Source: Pseudomonas poae
Lineage (GTDB): Bacteria; Pseudomonadota; Gammaproteobacteria; Pseudomonadales; Pseudomonadaceae
Direction: 5' to 3'
DNA length: 64,000 nt
Assembly (NCBI GenBank): GCA_028869255.1
Contig: CP110972.1
Coordinates: 5,370,001 to 5,434,000, forward strand
The number at the start of each line of letters is the position of its first letter. Positions within the stretch are counted from its first letter, which is position 1. The translations under genes were made by a program, and so were the position numbers. Below the pieces are notes generated by a model. The model saw nothing but the letters and a program-made list of their open reading frames with translations. It did no database searches and was not told the DNA's origin. Positions 38,472-48,050 of this stretch are shown here, piece by piece.

Positions 38472-39259
38472 GCGCTGATAAACCGGAAAACGACCAGCAC
38501 ATGCCGCTGGTCTCGCACCTCACCGAGTTGCGGACCCGCCTGCTGCGTTGCGTAGCGGCGATCTTCATCATCTTTGCCGGGCTGTTCGCCTTCACCCAGC
38601 AGATCTATACCTTCGTCTCCACGCCCTTGCGCCAGTACCTGCCGGCGGGCGCGACGATGATCGCCACCGATGTGTCGTCGCCGTTCCTGACACCGTTGAA
38701 GCTGACCATGATGGTCTCGCTGTTCCTGGCGATCCCGGTGATCCTGCACCAGATCTGGGGCTTTATCGCACCGGGCCTGTACAAGCATGAAAAGCGCATC
38801 GCGGTGCCGTTGCTGGTGTCGAGCATCCTGCTGTTCTACACCGGCATGGCGTTCGCCTATTTCCTGGTGTTCCCGCTGATCTTCAAGTTCTTCGCCGCCG
38901 CCACCCCGGCCGGTGTGGAGATGATGACCGACATCACCAGCTACCTCGACTTCGTGATGACGCTGTTCTTCGCCTTCGGCGTGGCCTTCGAAATCCCGGT
39001 GGCCGTGGTGCTGCTGGTATGGATCGGCGTGGTCAACGTGGCGTACCTGAAGAAAATCCGCCCGTACGTGATCATCGGCTGCTTTGTGGTCGGCATGATC
39101 CTCACGCCGCCGGACATCTTCTCCCAGACCCTGCTGGCCGTGCCGATGTGGATGCTGTTCGAAATCGGCATTCTGTTCAGCGGCTTGATCAGCAAGCGTG
39201 GCGAGCACCCGGATGACCAAACCGCCGACGACGACCAGCCGCCAGCGACCCAGCCGTGA
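38468..39259 (+). CDS. tatC: Sec-independent translocase protein TatC
   Basis: A 263-residue polytopic inner-membrane protein with six predicted helices and the conserved start [16 protein letters not shown]. It is the main receptor for twin-arginine signal peptides. The C-terminal tail is Asp-rich ([11 protein letters not shown]). It overlaps rsmE by 4 bases. Confidence 0.97.
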   Translation: MSADKPENDQHMPLVSHLTELRTRLLRCVAAIFIIFAGLFAFTQQIYTFVSTPLRQYLPAGATMIATDVSSPFLTPLKLTMMVSLFLAIPVILHQIWGFIAPGLYKHEKRIAVPLLVSSILLFYTGMAFAYFLVFPLIFKFFAAATPAGVEMMTDITSYLDFVMTLFFAFGVAFEIPVAVVLLVWIGVVNVAYLKKIRPYVIIGCFVVGMILTPPDIFSQTLLAVPMWMLFEIGILFSGLISKRGEHPDDQTADDDQPPATQP

Positions 39260-39963
39260 ACCTGCTGCTGCTTGAAGAGGCCGACTTTATCGCGGCCGAC
39301 CGGGTGGTGCTGCGTGATCGGCGCCTGGTGCATATGCAGGAGGTCCACCGTGCGGCGGTAGGCGACAACCTGCGCGTGGGCCGTCTCGGCGGGCTGATGG
39401 GCAATGCGCAGCTGGTGCGCCTGGAAGCCGGTGAAGCCGAGCTGCAAGTCAGCTTCGACCTGCCGCCCCCGACCAAACTGCCCCTGACCCTGCTGCTGGC
39501 CCTGCCGCGCCCGAAGATGCTGCGCCGGGTGCTGCAAACCGTGGCGGCGATGGGCGTGCCCAAGGTGGTGCTGGTCAACAGCTACCGGGTGGAAAAAAGC
39601 TTCTGGCAAACCCCCTTTCTGGAGCCCGCGGCGATTCGCGAGCAACTGATCCTCGGGCTAGAGCAAGCGCGGGACACCGTGCTGCCCGAGATCATCATCG
39701 AAAAGCGCTTCAAGCCGTTTGTCGAAGACCGCCTGCCGGCCATGACCGACGGCACCCTGGGCCTGATCGGCCATCCCGGCGACTACCCCGCCTGCCCGCG
39801 TGGCCTGGATGAGCCGGTGACCCTGGCGATTGGCCCGGAAGGCGGCTGGATCCCCTATGAAGTGGACCTGCTGACCAAGGCCGGGTTACAGCCGGTACAG
39901 CTTGGCGCTCGCATCCTGCGGGTCGAAACCGCCGTGACCGCCCTGCTCGCCCGCCTGTTCTAA
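39256..39963 (+). CDS. rsmE: 16S rRNA (uracil(1498)-N(3))-methyltransferase
   Basis: A 235-residue SPOUT methyltransferase. The C-terminal knot carries LAIGPEGGW and [20 protein letters not shown], which bind SAM; an N-terminal PUA-like domain precedes it. Coupled to tatC by an ATGA overlap, so tatABC-rsmE reads as one unit. Confidence 0.95.
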   Translation: MNLLLLEEADFIAADRVVLRDRRLVHMQEVHRAAVGDNLRVGRLGGLMGNAQLVRLEAGEAELQVSFDLPPPTKLPLTLLLALPRPKMLRRVLQTVAAMGVPKVVLVNSYRVEKSFWQTPFLEPAAIREQLILGLEQARDTVLPEIIIEKRFKPFVEDRLPAMTDGTLGLIGHPGDYPACPRGLDEPVTLAIGPEGGWIPYEVDLLTKAGLQPVQLGARILRVETAVTALLARLF

Positions 39964-39992
39964 CCCTGCCCCCTATGGCAAGCACTCTTGTT

Positions 39993-40139
39993 GTGGCGAG
40001 CGGGCTTGCCCGCGTTGGGCTGCGTAGCAGCCCCAAAACCTGCAACGCCTTACGCCTGACACACCGCGCAAGCCTAAATGGGACCGCTTCGCGGTCCAAC
40101 GCGGGCAAGCCCGCTCGCCACAAACAGCCCACTCGCCAC
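39993..40139. repeat. Second REP family (GTGGCGAGC type) plus degenerate half, rsmE-chemoreceptor gap
   Basis: GTGGCGAGCGGGCTTGCCCG (39993) and its inverse ending at 40121 enclose GGGCTGCGTAGCAGCCC and GGGACCGCTTCGCGGTCC hairpins. A degenerate third half, AGCCCACTCGCCAC, follows to 40139. It fills most of the 278-base gap; the remainder holds the promoter region of the receptor gene, with nothing else seen. Confidence 0.82.
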
Positions 40140-40241
40140 AACCAGCGCTCTGGCCATAAAGGCTGTATTTCCTACAGATTCTTCTCTGACAGCCGATAGC
40201 TCCTGAATAAGTTCAAGCCTTGTTCCAGGGGAGTTCGCAGC

Positions 40242-42158
40242 ATGTATCGTTGGTTAGCCGAAAAGCTGGGGAATGTCAGCGTCAAAACCAAACTGGCCGT
40301 CGGTTTTGGTCTGGTATTGATCCTGACATTGTTGATCACGTTTACCGGCTGGAGCGGCCTGAGCGGGGTGATCAGCCGCGGTGACAAATTGGGCTATATC
40401 TCCAGCGTCAATGAGCTGACCAAGGACCTGCGCCTCGCTCGCCTGGACTATGAAATGCGCCGTGGCGAACAAGGCCCAACGGCGGTCAATGACCTGATCG
40501 GCAAACTGGAAGGCGCCCTGAAAACCGCGGACACCCTGATTGATCAGCCTGCCGACAATGTGCTGGTAGATGAGCAACTGGCCGCCCTCGATCAATACAA
40601 GCGTGCCTTTGACGCAATGGTCCAGGCTGGCGCCAACCGTGAAAACGCCCGCAGCAAGCTGGGCGATACCGCCGACAACGCGGTGCTCAAAATCGGTCAG
40701 ATCGAAAAAGCCCTGCTGCAAGGCGACAGCGTGACCCAATTCAACAGCGTGGTCGACTTGAGCAAGCTGATCCAGCAAGCGCGCTTCCAAGTGCGCGGCT
40801 ACACCTACAGCGGCAAGGTTGAAGCAGAACAACCCGCCCTGGACGCCATCGATAACGCACTGAAGAAAATCACCGCCCTCAATGGCGAACTGCCGGAGCA
40901 ATACGCGGCCAACCTGCAACAGGCCAGCGTCTCGCTGCAAGCCTACCGTGCAGCCGTCAGCCAATACCGCGACTCTCAGGTGGCGAGTGTCGTCGCCATG
41001 AAAACCATGGCCGAGCAAGGCGACATCATGCTCGACCGCAGTAAAAAACTGACCCTGTCCCAAACCGTCGTGCGCGATACCGACGCCGCACAGGCCAAGA
41101 ACCTGTTGCTGCTGGCAACCGTGCTCGCCTTGATCTTCGGGCTGGTAGCGGCGTGGGCCATTACACGCCAGATCATCATCCCGCTGGAGCAGACGCTCAA
41201 AGTGGCCGAGCGCGTAGCCTCGGGCGACCTGAGCCATAACCTGACCTCCACGCGCCAGGACGAACTGGGCCAGTTGCAACGCGCCATGCAAAGCATGAGC
41301 GTCGGCCTGCGCGAACTCATCGGCGGGATCAGCGACGGCGTCACCCAGATCGCCAGCGCCGCCGAGCAACTGTCGGCCGTGACCGAGCAAACCAGCGCCG
41401 GGGTCAACAGCCAGAAGGTCGAGACCGACCAGGTGGCCACCGCCATGAATGAAATGGCCGCCACCGTGCAGGAAGTGGCACGCAACGCCGAAGAAGCCTC
41501 CGAAGCTGCCGTGGCCGCCGACCAGCAGGCCCGTGAAGGCGACAAAGTGGTGGGTGAAGCCATCGCCCAGATCGAGCGCCTGGCGACCGAGGTGGGTAAC
41601 TCCACGGCGGCGATGGGCGACCTGAAGCGCGAAAGCGACAAAATCGGCAGCGTGCTCGACGTGATCAAGTCCGTGGCCCAGCAAACCAACCTGCTGGCGC
41701 TCAACGCCGCCATCGAAGCGGCGCGTGCCGGTGAAGCCGGGCGCGGTTTCGCGGTAGTGGCCGATGAAGTGCGCAGCCTGGCCCAGCGCACCCAGAAGTC
41801 CACCGAAGAGATTGAAGAGCTGATTGTCGGCCTGCAAAACGGCACCCAGCAGGTGGCCAGCATCATGGACAACAGCCGTAGCCTCACCGACAGCAGCGTC
41901 GAACTGACCCGCCGCGCCGGCAGCGCCCTGGGCAGCATCACCCGCACGGTCTCGACCATCCAGGCGATGAACTCGCAGATCGCCACCGCCGCCGAGCAGC
42001 AAAGCGCCGTGGCCGAAGAGATCAACCGCAGCGTGCTGAACGTGCGCGATATCTCGGAACAGACGGCTGCGGCCAGTGAAGAGACTGCGGCGTCGAGCAC
42101 CGAACTGGCGCGCCTGGGCACCCATCTGCAATCACTGGTCGGCCGCTTCCGGGTCTGA
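40242..42158 (+). CDS. Methyl-accepting chemotaxis protein with helical-bimodular (HBM) sensor
   Basis: A 638-residue chemoreceptor. TM1 is about 19-39, then a roughly 245-residue all-helical periplasmic domain, TM2 about 286-306, a HAMP domain, and a cytoplasmic signalling hairpin with the tip [20 protein letters not shown]. The size and helical pattern of the sensor fit the HBM type of P. putida McpS and P. aeruginosa McpK, which sense TCA-cycle acids; McpK also follows tat-rsmE in PAO1 (recalled synteny). The ligand is not provable here. A close paralogue follows in tandem. Confidence 0.92.
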   Translation: MYRWLAEKLGNVSVKTKLAVGFGLVLILTLLITFTGWSGLSGVISRGDKLGYISSVNELTKDLRLARLDYEMRRGEQGPTAVNDLIGKLEGALKTADTLIDQPADNVLVDEQLAALDQYKRAFDAMVQAGANRENARSKLGDTADNAVLKIGQIEKALLQGDSVTQFNSVVDLSKLIQQARFQVRGYTYSGKVEAEQPALDAIDNALKKITALNGELPEQYAANLQQASVSLQAYRAAVSQYRDSQVASVVAMKTMAEQGDIMLDRSKKLTLSQTVVRDTDAAQAKNLLLLATVLALIFGLVAAWAITRQIIIPLEQTLKVAERVASGDLSHNLTSTRQDELGQLQRAMQSMSVGLRELIGGISDGVTQIASAAEQLSAVTEQTSAGVNSQKVETDQVATAMNEMAATVQEVARNAEEASEAAVAADQQAREGDKVVGEAIAQIERLATEVGNSTAAMGDLKRESDKIGSVLDVIKSVAQQTNLLALNAAIEAARAGEAGRGFAVVADEVRSLAQRTQKSTEEIEELIVGLQNGTQQVASIMDNSRSLTDSSVELTRRAGSALGSITRTVSTIQAMNSQIATAAEQQSAVAEEINRSVLNVRDISEQTAAASEETAASSTELARLGTHLQSLVGRFRV

Positions 42159-42293
42159 CGCCTCCCCTGCGCGGCGGCCTGCCCTGGGTCGCCGCCTGCA
42201 ACCTCTGAAATTTCCTACGCGTTTTTCAGGCCCGACCCACCGTCAAGAGCACTAGCTTTCAAGCCAGCGCTATTCACTTGCCGGAGGTTAACC

Positions 42294-44201
42294 ATGCTTC
42301 GCCGAATCACTGATCTGCTGGGCGACACCAGTGTCACCCTCAAACTGGCCCTGGGATTTTCCGTGGTACTGGCCCTGAGCCTTGTGATTGCCGTAACCGG
42401 TTGGCAGGCCCTGGCCGCGTCCCTTTACCGCTCGCAAACGCTGACGCTGCTCGCACAACTGGCGGTGGCCGGTGAAGAAATGCGCGCCGACCGCATCGTC
42501 TACCGCACCCTGGATGACGCAAACAGCCTGAATAAATTGAGCGTGAGCATGGGCAAAATCGACGGCGCCCTCACGGAGCTGTCCGACCGCCTGAAAGCGT
42601 CGCAAGCCATCGCATTCCTGCAGGAAATGACCCGTCTTAGCGCGACGTTCAAAACCACGCTCAAGGACGTGCCCACGCAGGTTGAAAAACGCGAGAGTGC
42701 CCGCGAGCAATTGAAACAGAGCTCCACGCGAACCGGAGATGTGCTGGCCCAGTTGGCCAGTGACCTGCCCAATCAAGAGGATGAAAAAGCCCTGGATGCC
42801 ATCGAAAACCTGCGCCAGGCCATCGAACAGGCCGAGGACCGCGCCCAGAGCCCCGCCTGGGCCGCCAGCTCGCTGGAGGCCTATGCCCAGGCCGTCAGCG
42901 ACGCCGAGCGCAACCTCGAACTCACCGAGGCCGCCGTGGCGAAGCTGCCGGTCGACAGCGCCGCGCTGAAAAACACCCTGCTCGGCATCCGCACCCAACT
43001 GACACGCCTCAAGGAAACCCAGCTCAGCACCGAAAACACTCAGAACCAGTTGGAACAGCAGCTCGATCAGTTGCTCGGCCAGAGTGACCTGTTGAGCCAG
43101 GACCAGACCCAGCGCCGCGACCTTGAAGCCGAACAAGCCCGCACCCAAACCCTGGGCATCACGGGCGCCGCCTTGCTCTTCGGCGCGCTGGCGGCCTGGG
43201 TGATTGCCGGACAAATCGTAAAACCATTGCGCAAGGCGTTATCAGCCGCCAACCGCATTGCCGAAGGCGACCTCAGCCACGACGCACAGACCCGGCGCAA
43301 GGACGAACTGGGCCAGTTGCAAAGCAGCATGACCCGGATGACGCAGAACCTGCGGGAACTGATCGGCAATATCAGCAACAACGCCCGGCAGATCGCCAGC
43401 GCTGCCGAGGAGCTTTCCACGGTTACCCAGCAAACTCGCAGCGGGGTGAATAACCAGCGTGAGGAGACCGAGCAGGTGGCAACGGCCATGAACCAGATGC
43501 TGGCCACCGCCCAGGAGGTGGCGCGTCACGCCGAACAGGCCTCGGTTGCAGCGGGCGAGGCCAATCAACAGACTGAACGGGGCGATCAAGTGGTGACGGA
43601 TGCCGTGGCGCAAATCGAGCACCTGGCCCATGAAATGGCGCGCTCAAGCCAAGCCATGCTGGGGCTGCAACGCGAAAGCCAGAAGATCGGCAGCGTGCTG
43701 GATGTGATCAAGTCGGTGTCGCAGCAGACCAACCTGCTGGCGCTCAACGCCGCGATCGAAGCCGCCCGCGCCGGAGAGGCCGGCCGTGGGTTTGCGGTGG
43801 TCGCCGACGAGGTTCGCAGCCTGGCCCAACGGACCCAGCAGTCCGCCGAGGAAATCGAAGAGCTCATTGGCGGCCTGCACAGCGGCACGCAACAGGTGGC
43901 GGACATCATGGACCACAGCCGCACCCTGACCGACAACAGCGTCAACCTGGCGCGCAATGCCGGGGACGCCCTGACGGAGATCGCCCGCACCGTGGCCGTG
44001 ATCCAGGAAATGAACCCGCAGATTGCCGCAGCGGCCGAAGAGCAAAGCGCGGTTGCCGAAGAGATCAATCGCAGCGTCTTGAAAGTCCGCGATGTTTCGG
44101 AGCAAACCGCCGCCGCCAGTGAACAGACGGCGACGGCGAGCCTCGAATTGGCGCGCCTCGGCATGGAATTGCAGGCGTGCGTGGGGAGGTTCAAGGTATG
44201 A
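42294..44201 (+). CDS. Methyl-accepting chemotaxis protein, tandem HBM-type paralogue
   Basis: A 635-residue chemoreceptor of the same plan as the preceding gene: TM1 about 17-40, helical periplasmic sensor, TM2 about 284-305, HAMP and signalling domain with the same hairpin tip. The cytoplasmic halves are nearly identical while the sensors (about 42-283) differ strongly, as expected after duplication and change of ligand. GGAGG lies 7 bases before ATG 42294. It converges on the ABC transporter ATPase gene, 18 bases away. Confidence 0.92.
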   Translation: MLRRITDLLGDTSVTLKLALGFSVVLALSLVIAVTGWQALAASLYRSQTLTLLAQLAVAGEEMRADRIVYRTLDDANSLNKLSVSMGKIDGALTELSDRLKASQAIAFLQEMTRLSATFKTTLKDVPTQVEKRESAREQLKQSSTRTGDVLAQLASDLPNQEDEKALDAIENLRQAIEQAEDRAQSPAWAASSLEAYAQAVSDAERNLELTEAAVAKLPVDSAALKNTLLGIRTQLTRLKETQLSTENTQNQLEQQLDQLLGQSDLLSQDQTQRRDLEAEQARTQTLGITGAALLFGALAAWVIAGQIVKPLRKALSAANRIAEGDLSHDAQTRRKDELGQLQSSMTRMTQNLRELIGNISNNARQIASAAEELSTVTQQTRSGVNNQREETEQVATAMNQMLATAQEVARHAEQASVAAGEANQQTERGDQVVTDAVAQIEHLAHEMARSSQAMLGLQRESQKIGSVLDVIKSVSQQTNLLALNAAIEAARAGEAGRGFAVVADEVRSLAQRTQQSAEEIEELIGGLHSGTQQVADIMDHSRTLTDNSVNLARNAGDALTEIARTVAVIQEMNPQIAAAAEEQSAVAEEINRSVLKVRDVSEQTAAASEQTATASLELARLGMELQACVGRFKV

Positions 44202-44219
44202 CCTCCCGCTGTTGCGGGG

Positions 44220-44954
44220 CTACAGCACTTGGCGCAGGAACGCCTGGGCCCGTGGGTCTTTCGGCGCATCGAAGAACTCGGCCGGGGCCGCGTCTTCCAG
44301 CAACTTGCCGTGATCGAAGAACAGCACGCGATCCGCCACTTCACGGGCAAAGCCCATTTCGTGGGTCACGCAGACCATGGTCATGCCTTCCAGGGCCAGG
44401 GTCTTCATCACGTCCAGCACTTCGCCGACCATTTCCGGGTCGAGGGCCGAGGTGGGCTCGTCGAACAGCATCACCTTGGGCTCCATCGCCAGCGCTCGGG
44501 CAATTGCCACGCGCTGTTGCTGGCCGCCGGAGAGCCGCGACGGGAACTCATTGGCTTTCTGCGCGATGCCGACTTTTTCCAGCAGCGCCATGGCCTTGGC
44601 CTCGCGCTCTGGTTTGCTGCGCTTGCGCACGACTTTTTGCGCCAGGCACAGGTTTTCCAGCACGGTCATGTGCGGGAACAGGTTGAAGTGCTGGAACACC
44701 ATGCCGACTTCGCGACGATAGGCGTTCACGTCGGTTTTCGGGTCGGCCAGTTGCAGGCCATCGATGCTCACCGAGCCCGAATCGAACGCTTCCAGGCCAT
44801 TGAGGCAGCGCAGGAAGGTCGACTTGCCCGAGCCGGACGGCCCGATCACCACCAGCACTTCACCCTTGGCCACCTGGGTGGTGACGTTATCCACCGCCCG
44901 CACCACATGGCCACGGGTGTCGAAGACTTTTACCAGATCGCGGACTTCAATCAC
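44220..44954 (-). CDS. Polar amino-acid ABC transporter, ATP-binding protein
   Basis: A 244-residue GlnQ/HisP-type ATPase. Walker [10 protein letters not shown], signature [15 protein letters not shown], Walker [16 protein letters not shown] and the switch histidine in [10 protein letters not shown] are all present. GTG 44954 is preferred: GGAGG lies 10 bases upstream and it overlaps the permease stop by 8 bases, whereas the longer TTG start (44975) has no ribosome site. It energises uptake with the permease and the two binding proteins upstream. Confidence 0.92.
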   Translation of the reverse strand: MIEVRDLVKVFDTRGHVVRAVDNVTTQVAKGEVLVVIGPSGSGKSTFLRCLNGLEAFDSGSVSIDGLQLADPKTDVNAYRREVGMVFQHFNLFPHMTVLENLCLAQKVVRKRSKPEREAKAMALLEKVGIAQKANEFPSRLSGGQQQRVAIARALAMEPKVMLFDEPTSALDPEMVGEVLDVMKTLALEGMTMVCVTHEMGFAREVADRVLFFDHGKLLEDAAPAEFFDAPKDPRAQAFLRQVL

Positions 44955-45906
44955 TTTGCGCGAGCCTCCGCTCAAGCCGGCTGGCCATTTTCGACAGCGG
45001 CAGGTTGATCAGCAGGTACAGGCCTGCCACGCAGAACAGAATTTCAAACGGCGAAAACGAGGTGGTGATCACTTCGCGGCCGCTTTTGAGCAGTTCGGTA
45101 ATCGCAATCACCGAGACCAGGGATGTGTCCTTAACCAAGCTGATAAATTGCCCCGCCAACGGCGGCAGCACGCGCTTGAACGCCTGCGGCAGCACCACAT
45201 GGCGCATCGACTGGCCGGCACTCAGGCCCAGGGAGCGCGCAGCTTCGTTCTGGCCACGGGTGATCGACTGCACGCCGGCGCGCACGATTTCCGCCACATA
45301 AGCACCGGTGAACAGCGACAGCGCGGCGATCCCGGCAAACTCCCGGGACAGGTTGAGTACCGTGCCGATAAAGAAATAGAAAATGAAGATTTGCACCAAT
45401 AGCGGCGTACCGCGCACCAGTTCGACGTAGATCGTCGACAGATCGCGCAAGGTCGGGTTAGTCGACAGCCGACACAGGCCGGTCGCCAAACCAATCGCCA
45501 AGCCCAGGATGCCGGACACCACCGACAGCCACAACGTGGTCCACAAGCCCCACATCAACGGCCCCAACGCCCATTGCCGGGTCACGCCCACCACGTCGCC
45601 TTCGGCCACGTCGTCGCCGCGTGCCACTTGCAGGCTGTTGTCGGCCACCGTGAGCGTTTGCAGGGTGCCGGCGTCATTGCGCAGGGTGACTTCAGCCACA
45701 TCGCCGTTGCGCACCAGCTCGACGACGGTGGAGATGTCGGCGGCACGCTGGGACGTCTCGGCCTGATAGGCGAAGTACTGCGGCACACGGTTCCAGCGCC
45801 ACTCGTAGGACATCAGCGAGGTGGCGTAGTACAAGGCGCCGGCCAGGCCGACCAGCACGACCACGGTCAGCAGGTGCCAGGGCCATTGGGCTTTTTTCTG
45901 TTTCAT
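44947..45906 (-). CDS. Polar amino-acid ABC transporter, permease
   Basis: A 319-residue inner-membrane permease of the HisM/GlnP type. The EAA loop [21 protein letters not shown] contacts the ATPase and is seen in the second half. Between TM1 (about 11-30) and TM2 (about 115-135) lies an extra periplasmic stretch of about 80 residues with a beta-rich look ([20 protein letters not shown]). Only one permease is present, so it probably works as a homodimer. A REP element separates it from its binding protein. Confidence 0.9.
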   Translation of the reverse strand: MKQKKAQWPWHLLTVVVLVGLAGALYYATSLMSYEWRWNRVPQYFAYQAETSQRAADISTVVELVRNGDVAEVTLRNDAGTLQTLTVADNSLQVARGDDVAEGDVVGVTRQWALGPLMWGLWTTLWLSVVSGILGLAIGLATGLCRLSTNPTLRDLSTIYVELVRGTPLLVQIFIFYFFIGTVLNLSREFAGIAALSLFTGAYVAEIVRAGVQSITRGQNEAARSLGLSAGQSMRHVVLPQAFKRVLPPLAGQFISLVKDTSLVSVIAITELLKSGREVITTSFSPFEILFCVAGLYLLINLPLSKMASRLERRLAQSD

Positions 45907-45944
45907 TACTCAACATCCAAAAGGTCGGGAGCGCACTCGCTGTT

Positions 45945-46034
45945 GTGGCGAGCGGGCTTGCCCGCGTTGGACTGCGTAGCAGTCCCATTTTTGGGGTCGC
46001 TTCGCGACCCAACGCGGGCAAGCCCGCTCGCCAC
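45945..46034. repeat. Second REP family (GTGGCGAGC type) inside the ABC transporter operon
   Basis: GTGGCGAGCGGGCTTGCCCG and its perfect inverse enclose GGACTGCGTAGCAGTCC and GGGTCGCTTCGCGACCC. It lies between the binding-protein and permease genes, where it can dampen readthrough or stabilise the upstream mRNA. Confidence 0.85.
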
Positions 46035-46057
46035 AAAAAGCGCCTACCAATACGGCC

Positions 46058-46858
46058 TTATTCCATGTCCTTGAGCCACTCGGAGCTCTTGAACCACTTG
46101 TCATGGATGCGATCGTAGGTGCCGTCGTTGCGGATCTGGTGCAGGAAGTTATTGATGAAGTTGATGCTGTCGTAGTCACCCTTTTTCAGGCCGAATGCCA
46201 GAGGCTCGAAGGTGAAGGGTTCTTCCAGGAACACCAGCTTGCCGTTGCCGACTTTCTTCTCGGCCACCACGTTGTACGGCGCGTCATACACAAAGGCATC
46301 GGCCTTGCCGTTGACTACGTCCAGCACACCTTCCTGCTCGTTGTCGTAGCCGTGGTATTTGGCCTTGGAGATCAGCTTCTTGGCGACCATCTCACCGGTG
46401 GTGCCGAGCTTGGAGGTCAGGCGGTATTTCTCGTCGTTCAGGTCTTTATAGGACTTGATGGTGCCTTCCAGGTCCTTGCGAATCAGCAGGGTCTGACCGA
46501 CCACGATGAAGGGTTCGCTGAAGTTCAGGCGCAGGTTGCGCTCCTGGGTCAGGGTCATGCCGCTGCCGATCATGTCGAACTTGCCGGTCAGGAACGCCGG
46601 GATAATCCCGTCATAGCCGGTGGACACCAGCTCCAGCTTGACGCCCATGGACTTGGCCATCGCCTTGAGGATGTCGACTTCGAAGCCGATGATTTCACCG
46701 CGCTTGTCGGTCATTTCGAACGGCATGTAGGTCGGGTCCATGCCCACTTTCAGCGTGCCGCGCTTGACCGCATCATCGATGGCACCGGCCTGCGCCGCAT
46801 TCGCGGCAACCAGTGCGGTGACGCCTAGCAGCAGCATCGAAAGATACTTTTTCATCAT
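46058..46858 (-). CDS. Amino-acid ABC transporter, periplasmic binding protein
   Basis: A 266-residue class II-type binding protein with a signal peptide ending at about AANAAQA. The ligand-binding pattern MTLTQERNLR (Arg for the alpha-carboxylate) and FVYDAPYN (Asp for the amino group) mark it as an amino-acid binder. ATG 46858 is chosen over TTG 46861; AGGGG lies about 6 bases before it. Same strand and direction as permease and ATPase, so it is probably the first cistron. The specific ligand is unknown. Confidence 0.92.
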   Translation of the reverse strand: MMKKYLSMLLLGVTALVAANAAQAGAIDDAVKRGTLKVGMDPTYMPFEMTDKRGEIIGFEVDILKAMAKSMGVKLELVSTGYDGIIPAFLTGKFDMIGSGMTLTQERNLRLNFSEPFIVVGQTLLIRKDLEGTIKSYKDLNDEKYRLTSKLGTTGEMVAKKLISKAKYHGYDNEQEGVLDVVNGKADAFVYDAPYNVVAEKKVGNGKLVFLEEPFTFEPLAFGLKKGDYDSINFINNFLHQIRNDGTYDRIHDKWFKSSEWLKDME

Positions 46859-47064
46859 CAAGTCCCCTGAACGATTCTTGTGAGGTGGGCGCGCAAAAGG
46901 GCTGCACCATTTCGGGGTGCGATCCTACCCCACTCGTTGCCCGTCACAAAGGTTTCACGGGTAATTGTTATCGCGTATATCGCAAAGGCCCCACAACGGT
47001 GCAGCCGAGCGCATGGGATAGACCTATCGTCGGCAATTGCTTGATGTGTAAGAAGTTATGACGG

Positions 47065-47865
47065 TCAGTCGATCTCTGCGGTCCACGCGGTGTCCTTGAA
47101 CCACTTGTCGTGCAGGCGATCGTAGGTCCCGTCCTGCGCCACTTGATTGAGGAAATGGTTGATCCAGTTGAGGCTGTCGTAGTCGCCTTTCTTCAGGCCA
47201 AACGCCAGCGGCTCAAAGGTGAAGGGCTGTTCCAGTGCCAGCAAGCTGCTGTTCTCTGGCCGGGTCATCGCGATCAGGTTGTAGGGCGCGTCATGGATAA
47301 ACGCATCGGCCTTGCCCTCTACCACCCGGCGTATGCCTTCTTCCGAGGTGGCAAAACTGTAGAGCTGGGCCGCCGTCAGGAAGCGTTGTGCTGCGGTCTC
47401 GCCGGTCGTGCCCTCGGTAGCCGCGATGCGGTAGCCGGCCTCGTCGAGGTCTTCGATACTGGACACCTTGCCGGCCAGGCTCGGATGCAGCAGCACGGTC
47501 TGGCCCACGACGATAAAGGAGTCGCTGAAATTCAGCTTGAGGTTGCGCTCCTGGGTCACCGTCATGCCGCTGCCGATCAGATCGAATTTCTTTGCCATCA
47601 ACCCCGGCAGCAGCTCGGTATAGGGCACCGCCACCAGTTCAAGCTCGACGCCCAGGGCGCGGCTCATGGCCTGCAGCAAATCGATCTCGAAGCCGACGAT
47701 GCGCCCCTGCTTGTCTTTCATTTCGAAGGGGACATAGGTCGGTGTGGTGCCGACCTTCAGCACGCCGCGCCGCACGGCGTCGTCAATGGCCCCGGCCTGC
47801 ACCAGGCCGAGTTGAATGAATGCCAGGGCGCCGGTCAGCAGCGCCAAACAATACCGTTTGTTCAT
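47065..47865 (-). CDS. Second amino-acid periplasmic binding protein, paralogue of the preceding one
   Basis: A 266-residue binding protein, equal in length to its neighbour and alike along the whole chain (GAIDDAVRRGVLKVG, TQERNLKLNFSDSFIVVGQT, FIHDAPYN). It keeps the Arg and Asp of the ligand site. The signal peptide ends around LVQA. AGGGG precedes ATG 47865. 206 bases separate it from the first binding-protein gene. It may feed the same transporter with a different ligand. Confidence 0.9.
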   Translation of the reverse strand: MNKRYCLALLTGALAFIQLGLVQAGAIDDAVRRGVLKVGTTPTYVPFEMKDKQGRIVGFEIDLLQAMSRALGVELELVAVPYTELLPGLMAKKFDLIGSGMTVTQERNLKLNFSDSFIVVGQTVLLHPSLAGKVSSIEDLDEAGYRIAATEGTTGETAAQRFLTAAQLYSFATSEEGIRRVVEGKADAFIHDAPYNLIAMTRPENSSLLALEQPFTFEPLAFGLKKGDYDSLNWINHFLNQVAQDGTYDRLHDKWFKDTAWTAEID

Positions 47866-48016
47866 AAATACCCCTGTGGCCACGTCAAATTCGGGGCGAT
47901 GCTAACTCAGCCACGGGCACGGCAATACGCCTTGAACCAGGGTCTTTTGTTTCGAAATAACAAGGGGTTAGCGCGATAAAGAAGAGGCAGGAAACGCTGT
48001 AGGACCAGCGCTTCGA

Positions 48017-48045
48017 ACGCCCCCGAAGTGAACCTTCGGGGGCGT
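48017..48045 (-). terminator. Hairpin after opgH, probable terminator
   Basis: ACGCCCCCGAAG pairs perfectly (12 bp) with CTTCGGGGGCGT around TGAAC. It lies 6 bases past the opgH stop. No T run follows on the minus strand, so it may act in mRNA 3'-end protection rather than classic termination. Confidence 0.55.
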
Positions 48046-48050
48046 CTGAA

